NCBI GenBank assembly: GCA_900548255.1
Contig: URKH01000032.1
Location: 1 to 22,010, forward strand
From: an uncultured Collinsella sp.
Lineage (GTDB): Bacteria; Actinomycetota; Coriobacteriia; Coriobacteriales; Coriobacteriaceae
Direction of reading: 5' to 3'
DNA length: 22,010 bases
The notes below the pieces were generated by a model, which worked only from the letters and a program-made list of their open reading frames with translations, made no database searches and was not told where the DNA came from. The position numbers and the translations under genes were made by a program. Of this stretch, positions 1-7,641 are shown in pieces; position 1 is the stretch's first letter; every line of letters begins with the position of its first letter.

Positions 1-3
1 CAT
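1..3 (-). CDS. start codon of a leftward gene cut off by the window edge
   Basis: Read on the minus strand, the first bases give an ATG at the very edge, preceded six bases upstream by a purine-rich AAAGGAAAG at 18-10 that makes a good ribosome binding site. The gene would lie downstream of fruA, after the fruA terminator and about 230 bases of spacer, so it probably has its own promoter there. Only the first codon is visible, so nothing can be said about the product. A sugar-phosphate kinase or another PTS-linked gene would be a natural neighbour, but that is a guess. Confidence 0.4.
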
Positions 4-178
4 TAAGTGCTTTCCTTTGCGTGCGGAACTCGCGACAAACTTAACCGCCCCGCCCGGCAGGCGAGCTGCGATAACTGAGTCGGTCCAAGAAATATCGTAC
101 GAAAGGAATTCTGGCTGAATTACTGTTCGTATGTGAGATCCGGTTGATGGGGCTTTGTATGCCCAACTTGAGGACTGA

Positions 179-224
179 GGAGTGTCCCGGGGTGCCGACA
201 GGAATGGAACGTCCCTAAGTGCCG
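179..224. repeat. tandem imperfect direct repeat, two 19-bp units
   Basis: Two units, at 179-197 and 206-224, start 27 bases apart and agree at 14 of 19 positions: GGA, two variable bases, GTCCC, three variable bases, GTGCCG. The second unit holds GGAACGTCCC, close to a self-complementary core. The rest of the 4-233 spacer contains no convincing reading frame and no clear sigma-70 promoter, although the promoter of the leftward gene at the edge must lie here if the fruA terminator works. The units resemble short dispersed extragenic repeats, but only a genome-wide search would tell. Confidence 0.45.
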
Positions 225-233
225 GGCTGTATG

Positions 234-269
234 AAAAAGGCGGGGGCTCCTGGTGGAGTCCTCGCCTTT
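234..269 (-). terminator. rho-independent terminator of fruA
   Basis: On the minus strand a 15-bp stem (arms 255-269 and 236-250) with a four-base loop at 251-254 pairs throughout, using two G-U pairs, and ends in a run of five Us at 238-234. It lies 35 bases past the fruA stop codon at 305. This makes fruA the last gene of its transcript and separates it from the leftward gene at the window edge. Confidence 0.9.
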
Positions 270-304
270 GTTACAGGGGGCGATGAAATTCGCGAACTGT
301 GGGA

Positions 305-2308
305 TTAGATCAGGCGAGCGTTGATCGTCTTGGCGATCTCGGCGGCGTCGGTGGAACCCTTGACGGTGGCACGGAAGTCCTCGTCCATGAGCGCCTCGGC
401 GACCTTGGACAGGATTTTGAGGTGCGTAGTGCCGGCCTGGGCACCGGGGATGAGCAGGGCGATAGCCACGTTGACGGGAGCGCCGTCCATGGTGTCCCAA
501 CCGGTCACGCCGGACTCGTCCTTGACGACGATGACGGCAGCCTCGGTAATGGCGTCGGACTTGGCATGCGGGATGGCGAAGCCCTCCATCATGCCCGTGG
601 TGCCCTCGGCCTCGCGGGCCAGGAAGGCGTTCATGACGGCGTCGGCGTCGCTGGCGATACCGGCCTTGACGGCCTGGTTGGAAACGAAGCTCAGAGCCTC
701 GTCACGAGAAGCGAAGTCCTCGGCGACAAAGACATTCTCGACCTTCACGAAGTCGGCAGCCTCGGCCTTGGGGGCCTCGACGGCAGCGGCCTTGGGAGCC
801 TCAACCGGCCTGACTGCAGGAGCGGCCTTCTGGTTCTTCTCGAAGTCGTACTTCTTGAAGGCCACGAACAGGATGCCACCGACCACAGCGCCGATGAGGA
901 TCGCGAGGACCCACAGCGGACCGTTCTCGACAACGGGCAGGACCAGGAAGCCACCGTGAGGCGCCGGGTCGTGAACGTTGAACATAATGGTCAGGATCGA
1001 AGCGATAGAGGAACCGAGCATCATGATGGGCATGACGGGCCAGATGTTCTTGGTCATGAACGGAATGGCGCCCTCGGTGATGTGGGTGCAACCAAGGATG
1101 AGGTTGACGATACCGGCGTCGTGATCCTCCTGGCTGAAGTACTTCTTGCCGACAACGACGGCGAAGGTTGTGATCAGCGGCGGAACGATGCAAGCGGCGG
1201 AGACGGCAGCCATGAAGTTGGTGCCGAAGTTGTAGGTATCGGTGCCAACGCCAGCAGCCAGTGCCTCGGTGAGCATAGCGGTACCGGTGACGTAAGCAGC
1301 CTTGTTGACCGGGCCACCCATGTCAAAGGCGCACATGCAGCCGATGGCAAGACCCAGGACAACGGCGCCAGAGGCGGACAGGCCCTTGAGGAAGTCCATC
1401 ATGGCGGTGTTGATGGCAGCCATGGGGCCGGAAATACCGAGCATGGCCAGGCCGACGATAGCCGTCGAGAACAGCGGGTACAGGAAGATGGCCTTGAGGC
1501 CGTCCAGGTTCTTGGGCAGACCGGCAAAGACCTTCTCGAGCAGCAGGATGACATAGCCGGCGAGGAAGCCGCCGACGATGCCGCCCAGGAAGCCGAAACC
1601 CACGCCGGCGCCACCGGCGTCGATCATACCAGTCTCGGCGTTAACAGGCAGGCCCTGGATGGCGATCATACCGGCAACAAAACCGGGGACGAGCGCAGGA
1701 CGCTTGCCGATGGATTCGGCGATGTAGGCGGAAAGCACCGGAACCATGAGGTTCATGGCGATGCCGCCGATGATCTTGAGCATCGCAGCAAAGCTGTTGT
1801 AGTCAGACGCAGTCGAATCGAAAGACGTAATGCCCCACAGGAACGAGACGGCGGTCAGAACACCACCGGCAACGACGAAGACCAGCATATGGCTGACGCC
1901 GTTCATAAGGTGCTTATAGATGACGTGGCCGATAGACTCCTTCTCCTCGACCTCGTCCTCGACATCGGCAGCGGCTGCAACCGTGCCGTCGCTCTTGGCG
2001 GCGAGCGCGCGGTCAATCAGCTTACCGGCGGCCTCAACAGACAGGGCCTTGGAAACACCAACGGAAACCATGGGCTTGCCGGCGAAACGCTCAGCCTGGA
2101 CATCCTTATCGGCTGCGACGACAACGGCCTTGGCGCCAGCGATCTCGCTCTTGGTGAGCTCGTTCTCGACACCGACCTGGCCATGGGTCTCGACCTTAAT
2201 GGTCAGACCGCGCTCGGCAGCTGCCTTCTCTAGCGCCTCCTTCGCCATGAAGGTGTGCGCGATACCGGTCGGGCAACCGGTGGCGGCGATGATGTCAAAC
2301 TTAGCCAT
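305..2308 (-). CDS. fruA: fructose-family PTS permease, domains IIB-IIC-IIA
   Basis: A 667-residue membrane permease of the phosphotransferase system that takes up and phosphorylates a sugar, most likely fructose giving fructose 1-phosphate. Residues 1-100 are the IIB domain with the phospho-accepting cysteine in TGCPTGIAHT (Cys12). About 125-490 is the IIC channel, with a run of hydrophobic helices. An Ala/Pro/Lys-rich linker follows, then a C-terminal IIA domain whose active histidine is in IPHAKSD (about His581). The ATG at 2308 was chosen because AAGGAGGG sits just upstream and the IIB domain begins there. The frame stays open to 2380 but that extension is not IIB-like. It is divergent from an RpiR-type regulator that probably controls it, and is followed by a terminator. 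No 1-phosphofructokinase gene is visible. Substrate could be another hexose or hexitol of the Fru family. Confidence 0.92.
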   Translation of the reverse strand: MAKFDIIAATGCPTGIAHTFMAKEALEKAAAERGLTIKVETHGQVGVENELTKSEIAGAKAVVVAADKDVQAERFAGKPMVSVGVSKALSVEAAGKLIDRALAAKSDGTVAAAADVEDEVEEKESIGHVIYKHLMNGVSHMLVFVVAGGVLTAVSFLWGITSFDSTASDYNSFAAMLKIIGGIAMNLMVPVLSAYIAESIGKRPALVPGFVAGMIAIQGLPVNAETGMIDAGGAGVGFGFLGGIVGGFLAGYVILLLEKVFAGLPKNLDGLKAIFLYPLFSTAIVGLAMLGISGPMAAINTAMMDFLKGLSASGAVVLGLAIGCMCAFDMGGPVNKAAYVTGTAMLTEALAAGVGTDTYNFGTNFMAAVSAACIVPPLITTFAVVVGKKYFSQEDHDAGIVNLILGCTHITEGAIPFMTKNIWPVMPIMMLGSSIASILTIMFNVHDPAPHGGFLVLPVVENGPLWVLAILIGAVVGGILFVAFKKYDFEKNQKAAPAVRPVEAPKAAAVEAPKAEAADFVKVENVFVAEDFASRDEALSFVSNQAVKAGIASDADAVMNAFLAREAEGTTGMMEGFAIPHAKSDAITEAAVIVVKDESGVTGWDTMDGAPVNVAIALLIPGAQAGTTHLKILSKVAEALMDEDFRATVKGSTDAAEIAKTINARLI

Positions 2309-2435
2309 GTGTCCCTCCTTCTTGAGTACTGCGCCCGCAGGCGCTCCCCTACACGCGCGTCCTTGCGCGCTTTTCCACAACTGAAAGATACCAACCTACC
2401 GTCCGCGTGAGAAGAGACAAGGCGCAATTCTCCGG

Positions 2436-2479
2436 TGAAAGGTTCTTTCATAACCGTAAACGGTAAATGAAAGTTTACC
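2436..2479. promoter_or_regulatory. candidate regulator operator cluster between fruA and the RpiR gene
   Basis: The half-site TGAAAG occurs at 2436-2441 and 2468-2473, with its complement CTTTCA at 2445-2450. The first pair forms TGAAAG-GTT-CTTTCA. The second pair, 2445-2473, forms a longer imperfect palindrome centred on ACCGT-AA-ACGGT (2453-2464). GGTAAA at 2462-2467 and TTTACC at 2474-2479 make another pair. The cluster sits in the 271-base gap between two divergent genes, where a local regulator would bind. RpiR-family proteins are known to bind inverted repeats near their own genes. Assignment of this site to that protein is inference. Confidence 0.5.
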
Positions 2480-2503
2480 ATCAACACTTGAAACGGCAAG
2501 GTG

Positions 2504-2532
2504 TATCTTGTAATTGAAAATCCCCCTATACT
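2504..2532 (+). promoter_or_regulatory. possible promoter of the RpiR-family regulator
   Basis: TATACT at 2527-2532 is a good minus-10 match, about 48 bases before the ATG at 2580. The matching minus-35 position (2504-2509, TATCTT) is poor, so the promoter may be weak or activator-dependent. The operator-like palindromes end about 25 bases upstream of this element. Confidence 0.3.
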
Positions 2533-2579
2533 ATGACATTACAAACGAGTCCATTTTTCATGCCAACCAGGAGCCATCC

Positions 2580-3437
2580 ATGACCGATAGTAGCAAGAGC
2601 GCACTTTCCCTCATTAGTACCCATCAGGGATACAGCGAGTCCGAGCAGCGTATTGTCGACTATATATTGGAGCACCAGTCCGAGGCGCCACGCCTCACGG
2701 CGGCTCAGCTCTCGCGCGCCGCCGCCACGTCCGAGGCGACCGTTTCGCGCTTCTGCCGCAAGCTTGGCTTTGGCAGCTTCCGCAGCTTTCAGTTTTCGTT
2801 GGCGAGGGATTTGGAAAGCCAGCGCAACGAGGGCCTGACTGACGAAGTCTCGCTCGACAATATGGAGCAGAGCCTTAAGAACATCCTGGCTGCCAAGGTG
2901 AGCGAGCTTAATGCGACCATCGACGGGATCGACCACGATACGTTGGCGGCTGTTGTGCATGCCCTTAAGCATGCAGGGGTTATTGAGTTTGCGGCTGTGG
3001 GCAATACGAACGCGGTCGCGCTCGATGCGACGTTTAAGTTTTCGCAGCTGGGCCTGCGCTGCATGGCGAGCACCATTAGCGAGACATCAATCGGCTTTGC
3101 GCTCACGTTGCGCCCGGGTGACGTCATCGTGCTCATCTCAAGCTCCGGCAAGTCGCGCCGACTGAATCGCATGGCAAAAGCGGCTCGCGACTGCGGTGCC
3201 ACCGTAGTCGTCATCAGCAGCGACAGCAAGTCTCCACTCGCGCGCCTGGCAGACTACACTTTTAATACCGTCAACCATGAAGCGCTGCTGACGACGGGTG
3301 ACTTTGCGTTCTCCAAGATCAGCGCCACGATGATCATCGAAGTCATCTACAACTTCCTGCTGCCCGAAATCGAGGACGCCCGAGAGCACATCAGCTACTA
3401 CGAGGAGCTCATCCAGCCGGACAAGGTCGTTGAGTAA
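2580..3437 (+). CDS. MurR/RpiR-family transcriptional regulator (HTH + SIS)
   Basis: A 285-residue cytoplasmic regulator. Residues 1-80 are the RpiR-type helix-turn-helix domain, with recognition region LSRAAATSEATVSRFCRKLG at about 44-63. Residues 125-255 form a SIS sugar-phosphate-binding domain, seen in VIVLISSSGKSRRL (182-195). Such proteins sense phosphosugars and control sugar-use genes. The ATG at 2580 was preferred to an in-frame ATG at 2514 because AGGAG at 2569-2573 is correctly spaced, and the extra 22 residues are unlike the family. It is divergent from the fructose-type PTS gene, so fructose 1-phosphate or a related ester is the likely ligand and fruA the likely target. This is inference from position. 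Unlike many fru operons, no DeoR- or LacI-type regulator is seen. Confidence 0.88.
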   Translation: MTDSSKSALSLISTHQGYSESEQRIVDYILEHQSEAPRLTAAQLSRAAATSEATVSRFCRKLGFGSFRSFQFSLARDLESQRNEGLTDEVSLDNMEQSLKNILAAKVSELNATIDGIDHDTLAAVVHALKHAGVIEFAAVGNTNAVALDATFKFSQLGLRCMASTISETSIGFALTLRPGDVIVLISSSGKSRRLNRMAKAARDCGATVVVISSDSKSPLARLADYTFNTVNHEALLTTGDFAFSKISATMIIEVIYNFLLPEIEDAREHISYYEELIQPDKVVE

Positions 3438-3444
3438 ACGCGTA

Positions 3445-3477
3445 GTGGGACAAAAATTTCAGTCTATTTTGTCCCAC
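3445..3477. repeat. GTGGGACAAAA inverted repeat, possible bidirectional terminator
   Basis: Perfect 11-bp arms GTGGGACAAAA (3445-3455) and TTTTGTCCCAC (3467-3477) surround an 11-base loop, in the 58-base gap between two convergent genes. Position suggests it stops both transcripts, but neither side has the usual U tract after the stem. It may instead be one copy of a dispersed repeat. Confidence 0.6.
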
Positions 3478-3495
3478 CAACACCGCTGATACGAC

Positions 3496-5124
3496 CTAGC
3501 CTCGAACTTCTTCGAGCATCTGCTTTGCGTGGGCCAAGCTTGCCTCGGACTGATCGCCGCTGAGCATGCGGGCGATCTCGGCGGTACGCGCTTCGCCGGT
3601 TACCTCGTCCAAATGCGTCTGGGGAACATCGCCCGGCTCCTTGCTGACAACATAATGCTTGTCGGCCACGACGGCGACTTGCGCCAAGTGGGTTACGACA
3701 ATCACTTGATGCGTAGCGGCAAGATCGACCAGCACACCAGCAAGAGCACGAGCCGTGGAGCCGCCGACACCGGCATCGACCTCGTCAAATACCAGTGTGT
3801 CGACGCCGTCAGCATTACCCAAGACCACCTTGCTCGCCAGCATGACGCGGCTGAGCTCGCCGCCCGAGGCAATGCGGCGCAGGGGACGCGGCGTCAAGCC
3901 GGCACCGCTGCGATACAAAAGCTCGTAGCTTGAAGGACCCGCCGGCGTCCACTCGGCGCGCGGAAGATCACGCGACTCCCAAACGAGCTCGGCGCCGCCC
4001 ATCTCCAAGCGTGCCATCTGACGACCAACCTCGTGGCAGAAGCGCGGGGCCGCCGTATTGCGAGCGCGCTTAAGCGCCTTGGCGGCAGCGAACAGCTCGC
4101 GCTCGGCGCTCCCGAGTGCCTCACGCGCCTTTTTGATCTGCTCATCGCCATCATCGACCAGGGACAGCAGCTCTTGCGAGCGATCGCGCATGGCAAAAAC
4201 ATCGTCCATGGTGGGACCCCACTGACGCAACAGGCCCTTGAGGTCGGAATACCGCTCACGCATGCGAGCGAGCTCGCGCGGGTCGAAGGCGACGCCATCG
4301 CGATAGGCACGAAGCTCGTTCGCGCTATCCTCAAGGGAGATGCAGGCATCCGAAAGCGCATCGGCAATGTCGCCCAGTTTGCGATCGACGGTAGCCATAC
4401 GGGAAAGCTCGGCCACGGCGCTGTTCACGGCATCGAGCGCTCCACCTTCGGCGGCAAGCGATGCATGGGCATCGTTAGCTGTGGCAACCAGTACCTCGGC
4501 ATGTTCGGAGCGCGGCAGCAGTTCCTCGAGTTCCTCATACTCGCCCGGCTTGGGGTCGACCTCGCCGATGCGCTCGAGGGCAAAGCGAGCCTCCTCGACA
4601 CGGCTCCCCTGCGCACGCGAGGCTTCCTCCACACGGCGAAGCTCCTTGGCGGCGTCACGCGAAGCCTTAAAACAGGCGCGATACTTCTCGAGCGCCTCAA
4701 GCGCTGCGCGCCCAGCCCAGGCATCAACCATGGCAACATGATGCGCCGGATCGAGAAGGCGCTGGTGCTCATGCTGGCCGCACAGATCCATCATCACGCC
4801 GACGCGCTCGGAAAGCTCGCGCACGCTGGCGATGCGGCCATCGATCCTGACGCGACTGCGGCCTTCGGCAGAAAGGCTGCGCTGCACGGTGAAACCCTCC
4901 GAGTCGTGCGGGCCATCGAACAAGCGCGCCTCGACGCTGGCAAGCTCCTCTCCCTCGCGCACCGTCGACGAATCTGCACGCTCGCCCAATATGAGCTTGA
5001 GCGCCGAAAGCAGAGCGGTCTTACCGGCACCAGTCTCGCCGGTTAGGACAGTCAGGCCAGCACTCGGAACCAACGTCGCCTCGCGAATGAGTGCAATGTT
5101 AGAAACCTGCAGCTCATCGATCAT
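3496..5124 (-). CDS. recN: DNA repair ATPase RecN
   Basis: RecN is an SMC-like ATPase that gathers broken DNA ends during recombinational repair. The 542 residues are near the usual 550-560. Walker A GETGAGKT is at 29-36. A long charged, helical middle (about 155-370) matches the coiled-coil arms. The ABC signature ASGGELSR is at 419-426, Walker B DTLVFDE at 442-448 and the switch histidine in VVTHLAQVA at about 479. The start overlaps the end of nadK by 11 bases, with GGAG six bases upstream. It is last in the efp-to-recN gene block, and the next gene on the right-hand side of the map order is nadK. recN is SOS-controlled in many bacteria, but no GAAC-N4-GTTC box was noticed just upstream, as expected for a gene embedded in an operon. 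Confidence 0.96.
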   Translation of the reverse strand: MIDELQVSNIALIREATLVPSAGLTVLTGETGAGKTALLSALKLILGERADSSTVREGEELASVEARLFDGPHDSEGFTVQRSLSAEGRSRVRIDGRIASVRELSERVGVMMDLCGQHEHQRLLDPAHHVAMVDAWAGRAALEALEKYRACFKASRDAAKELRRVEEASRAQGSRVEEARFALERIGEVDPKPGEYEELEELLPRSEHAEVLVATANDAHASLAAEGGALDAVNSAVAELSRMATVDRKLGDIADALSDACISLEDSANELRAYRDGVAFDPRELARMRERYSDLKGLLRQWGPTMDDVFAMRDRSQELLSLVDDGDEQIKKAREALGSAERELFAAAKALKRARNTAAPRFCHEVGRQMARLEMGGAELVWESRDLPRAEWTPAGPSSYELLYRSGAGLTPRPLRRIASGGELSRVMLASKVVLGNADGVDTLVFDEVDAGVGGSTARALAGVLVDLAATHQVIVVTHLAQVAVVADKHYVVSKEPGDVPQTHLDEVTGEARTAEIARMLSGDQSEASLAHAKQMLEEVRG

Positions 5125-5974
5125 GACGCACTCCGTAGAACACGCGGCTCACCGAGTTATAGAAGCTCTCGGGGCCGTAATCCAGCAGCAGCACATCGCC
5201 GGGACCACGACGCACGGCCACGCTCTCGACCGTGCCATCGCAGGTAATAAACTGCCCGTCGATGGCAATCGCCGGCACGCTCGGGCGATCATCGGACATA
5301 AAGATCTCGACGACATCACTCGGCGAGGTCAAAAAAGCGCGAGCCTGAATGGTATGCGGAGCGATGGGCACACAGACCATACCCGTGTAATCGGGGCTGA
5401 CAATGGGGCCGCCGGCGGAAAGCGCGTAGCCGGTGGAGCCGGTCGCCGTCGAAACAACGACACCGTCGCCGCGAAGGCGGTCGATATGATGGCCGGACAC
5501 CGTGATGTCAAATTCGACCATATCGGACAGGGGACCGCGCGTAAGTGCCATATCGTTGAGGGCAAACGTGCGCACGACATCCTTCGCGCCGTCTTCGCGC
5601 ACGGACACAATATCCGCGGCGATGGTGGCGCGGCGGCTCACGTGGAGCTCGCCGGACAGAGCATCGCTCACAACCTGCAGAATGTCGCGCTCCTCGGGGC
5701 TCGCAGCAGTTAAAAAGCCCAGGTGACCATAGGAAAGACCAAGGATAGGAATCTCGCGATGGTTGAGGATGCGGGCAGCGCGCAGCAACGTGCCGTCGCC
5801 GCCGAGCGTAATGACCAGATCGGAGCCATCAATATCAGGCGTGCTTTGAATCTTCGATCGCTGGTCGGCAGCCCATGCGACCTCGTAGCCCTGGCGCGAA
5901 AGCCAAAGCTCGAGCATCAGGCCGCTCTCGACCGCCTCTTGCTTGTAGTAATTGGGGACCAGAAAGACCTTCAT
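5114..5974 (-). CDS. nadK: NAD kinase
   Basis: Cytoplasmic kinase that phosphorylates NAD to NADP, the only de novo source of NADP. The 286-residue length is typical. The GGDGT motif is at 58-62 (ITLGGDGTLLRAA), and the conserved glycine-rich region GDGVVVSTATGSTGYALSAG spans 169-188. The family's usual NE pair (as in ALNE) is ND here at 140-141, a conservative change. The start overlaps the tlyA stop as ATGA, and the end overlaps recN by 11 bases, so all three are probably translated in a coupled way. nadK next to tlyA and recN is common in Gram-positive bacteria. Confidence 0.95.
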   Translation of the reverse strand: MKVFLVPNYYKQEAVESGLMLELWLSRQGYEVAWAADQRSKIQSTPDIDGSDLVITLGGDGTLLRAARILNHREIPILGLSYGHLGFLTAASPEERDILQVVSDALSGELHVSRRATIAADIVSVREDGAKDVVRTFALNDMALTRGPLSDMVEFDITVSGHHIDRLRGDGVVVSTATGSTGYALSAGGPIVSPDYTGMVCVPIAPHTIQARAFLTSPSDVVEIFMSDDRPSVPAIAIDGQFITCDGTVESVAVRRGPGDVLLLDYGPESFYNSVSRVFYGVRHDR

Positions 5975-6774
5975 AGCGTTGCAGCTTTCTCGCTCAAAGC
6001 CGATACCTGGGATTGAAGCTCATCGTCGGCGCGCTCCCCGGGGACAAACCTTGTGCCGTACAGGAAAAACTCAACGTTGCCCTTGGCACCATGAATGGGT
6101 GACACGCACACATCGACCGGGAACAGGCCCTTGGCGGCAAAAAGCTCAATCGCCGCCACGAGTGTATCGCGGCGGACGGCGGAGTCGGTCACGATACCGC
6201 CGTCGCCCACCAGCGCAGCCGGCGCCTCAAACTGGGGCTTTACGAGCGCGCAGAACGAACCCGAAGGCTTCAGGCACGCCAGCACGGCGTCGATGATATT
6301 CGCGATGCCGGTAAACGAGACATCACATACAGCCAGGTCGATGGCACCGGCATAGCCAAGCTCAGGCAGCTGCGTCACGTTTGTGCGCTCATGCAGCGTC
6401 ACGCGATCGTCCTGACGCAACGACCAATCAAACTGGGCGCGACCCACGTCCACCGAGACAACGGTCGCAGCTCCGCGCTTGAGCAGACAATCGGTAAAGC
6501 CGCCGGTAGAGCAGCCTACGTCCAGGCAGACAAGGCCCGTCGGGTCGATACAAAACGCATCGAGCGCACCCTCGAGCTTAAGGCCGCCGCGCCCAACGTA
6601 CGGAATGCGCCCCTTCACGTGCAGAGGCAAGCCCGGGGTCACCTTAAGGCCCGGCGAAGTCAAGCGCTCGCCGCCACTCGAGACCAGGCCGGCCATAAGA
6701 GTGCGAAGGGCATCCGCGCGATCGGCGCAGATGCCCTGTGAAATCAGTTCGTCATCAAGACGCACGCGTTTCAT
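5971..6774 (-). CDS. tlyA: TlyA-family rRNA 2'-O-methyltransferase
   Basis: TlyA proteins methylate 2'-OH groups in 16S and 23S rRNA (C1409 and C1920 in mycobacteria) and influence capreomycin sensitivity. The 267-residue form begins with an S4 RNA-binding domain (1-60, RLDDELISQGICADRADA) followed by a FtsJ-like methyltransferase domain. The SAM motif LDVGCSTGGFTD is at 84-95. The K-D-K-E catalytic set appears as Lys66 (GGLKLEG), Asp151 (CDVSF), Lys179 (LVKPQFE) and Glu235 (GNVEFFL). I chose the ATG at 6774 because the S4 domain starts there. The frame also offers ATG at 6783 and extends to 6873 inside xseB. None has a strong ribosome binding site, so coupling to xseB is likely. Confidence 0.93.
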   Translation of the reverse strand: MKRVRLDDELISQGICADRADALRTLMAGLVSSGGERLTSPGLKVTPGLPLHVKGRIPYVGRGGLKLEGALDAFCIDPTGLVCLDVGCSTGGFTDCLLKRGAATVVSVDVGRAQFDWSLRQDDRVTLHERTNVTQLPELGYAGAIDLAVCDVSFTGIANIIDAVLACLKPSGSFCALVKPQFEAPAALVGDGGIVTDSAVRRDTLVAAIELFAAKGLFPVDVCVSPIHGAKGNVEFFLYGTRFVPGERADDELQSQVSALSEKAATL

Positions 6775-6808
6775 GAATGCCATCAACCATTCGTATCCGG
6801 AGATGCGG

Positions 6809-7048
6809 CTAACTATCCTGGGATTCGTTTGCCGCATCCTCATCGTATTCCTGTTCGAGCTTATCGGCCTCACGCGGCGTCAGCTCAAACTTGTCGACCA
6901 TATCGACCGCGCGGGAGCCCAGCTCAATCGCTTCGTCAAACAGATCGAGTGAACGCTCCAAGGACGTATCCTTGGAGCGAACGGTAGCGATGATCTGGTC
7001 CAGACGGTCCGAGATCTCGTCAAAGTTACGGACAGAACCCTCTGGCAT
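6809..7048 (-). CDS. xseB: exodeoxyribonuclease VII small subunit
   Basis: A 79-residue helical protein matching XseB, the small subunit of the single-strand DNA nuclease ExoVII. The family pattern is visible: FDEISDRLDQIIATV (9-23), then LERSLDLFDEAIELG (30-44), then an acidic tail. AGGAG overlaps the nusB stop, and the ATG lies two bases after that stop, so the pair is translationally coupled. The catalytic subunit XseA, normally encoded immediately upstream, is not here, because nusB directly precedes xseB. XseB alone has no nuclease activity, so xseA must lie elsewhere or has been lost. Confidence 0.88.
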   Translation of the reverse strand: MPEGSVRNFDEISDRLDQIIATVRSKDTSLERSLDLFDEAIELGSRAVDMVDKFELTPREADKLEQEYDEDAANESQDS

Positions 7049-7050
7049 GG

Positions 7051-7638
7051 CTACTCCTCGACGGAGTCGGCCTCGACGGCCTCAGCAGCGTCCATATCCT
7101 CGGCAAGTACACCGGCGGTAGCCTGAGCGGCAGCGACCTTGGCGGCAGCCTCAGCAGCCTGGGCCTCCTCGCGAGCGCGATCCTCGGCCAGCAGTTCCTG
7201 GTACAGGTCCTCACCCGGCAACTCCTCGCTGCGCGCGATCTTGCCCAGCACGCCGTTGACGAACGACGCGGACTGGTCGGTGCCATAGGCCTTGGCAAGT
7301 TCGACGGCCTCGTTGATCACGATAGCGTCCGAGACCTCTTCGTCGGTGAGGAAGCGCATCTCGTAGACGGCGATACGCAGCAGATTGCGGTCGGCGCCGG
7401 GCATGCGCATAAGATCCCAGTTCTTGGCGACGGCGCGCAGGGCACAGTCGATGCGATCGATATGCTCGTAGGCACCGCGGCACAGCTCCAGCGCATAGGG
7501 GTCGAGGGGGCCCTTCGAGATCAGGAAATCGCCCTCGAGGACGCGCTCGAGCGGGCTGTCCGTGGCCTCGGCCTGGAACAGCAGCTGCAGCGCCTGACTG
7601 CGGGCAAGCGTACGCCCGCGATAAACCTTAAGGCTCAA
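7051..7638 (-). CDS. nusB: transcription antitermination factor NusB
   Basis: NusB binds boxA RNA with NusE/S10 and promotes antitermination of rRNA transcription. Residues 8-140 carry the all-helical domain, with the arginine-rich start RTLARSQALQLLFQ and the conserved IVINEAVELAKAYG and FVNGVLGKIAR. The start is a TTG at 7638: AAGGAG lies six bases before it, overlapping the asp23 stop, and no ATG occurs until well inside the domain. About 50 residues at the C-terminus (145-195) are Ala/Glu/Asp-rich and look disordered. Typical NusB proteins end near residue 140, so this is an added tail. Confidence 0.95.
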   Translation of the reverse strand: MSLKVYRGRTLARSQALQLLFQAEATDSPLERVLEGDFLISKGPLDPYALELCRGAYEHIDRIDCALRAVAKNWDLMRMPGADRNLLRIAVYEMRFLTDEEVSDAIVINEAVELAKAYGTDQSASFVNGVLGKIARSEELPGEDLYQELLAEDRAREEAQAAEAAAKVAAAQATAGVLAEDMDAAEAVEADSVEE

Positions 7639-7641
7639 AGG

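Noticed and set aside
120..500. Minus-strand open frame across the fruA 3' end and terminator
   Set aside because: Arg/His/Pro-rich, overlaps fruA in another frame and runs through the terminator hairpin. The repeated peptide pattern in it comes from the tandem DNA repeat.
299..2233. Very long open frame on the plus strand opposite fruA (644 codons)
   Set aside because: Gly/Asp/His-rich composition without any family pattern, lies wholly antisense to a clear PTS permease, and is explained by codon bias in GC-rich coding DNA.
2309..2380. N-terminal extension of fruA to an earlier ATG
   Set aside because: The extra residues are not part of a IIB domain, and the ATG at 2308 has a textbook ribosome binding site.
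7051..7638. An ATG start for nusB
   Set aside because: The first in-frame ATG is deep in the domain, while the TTG at 7638 has a well-spaced AAGGAG and starts at the expected residue.
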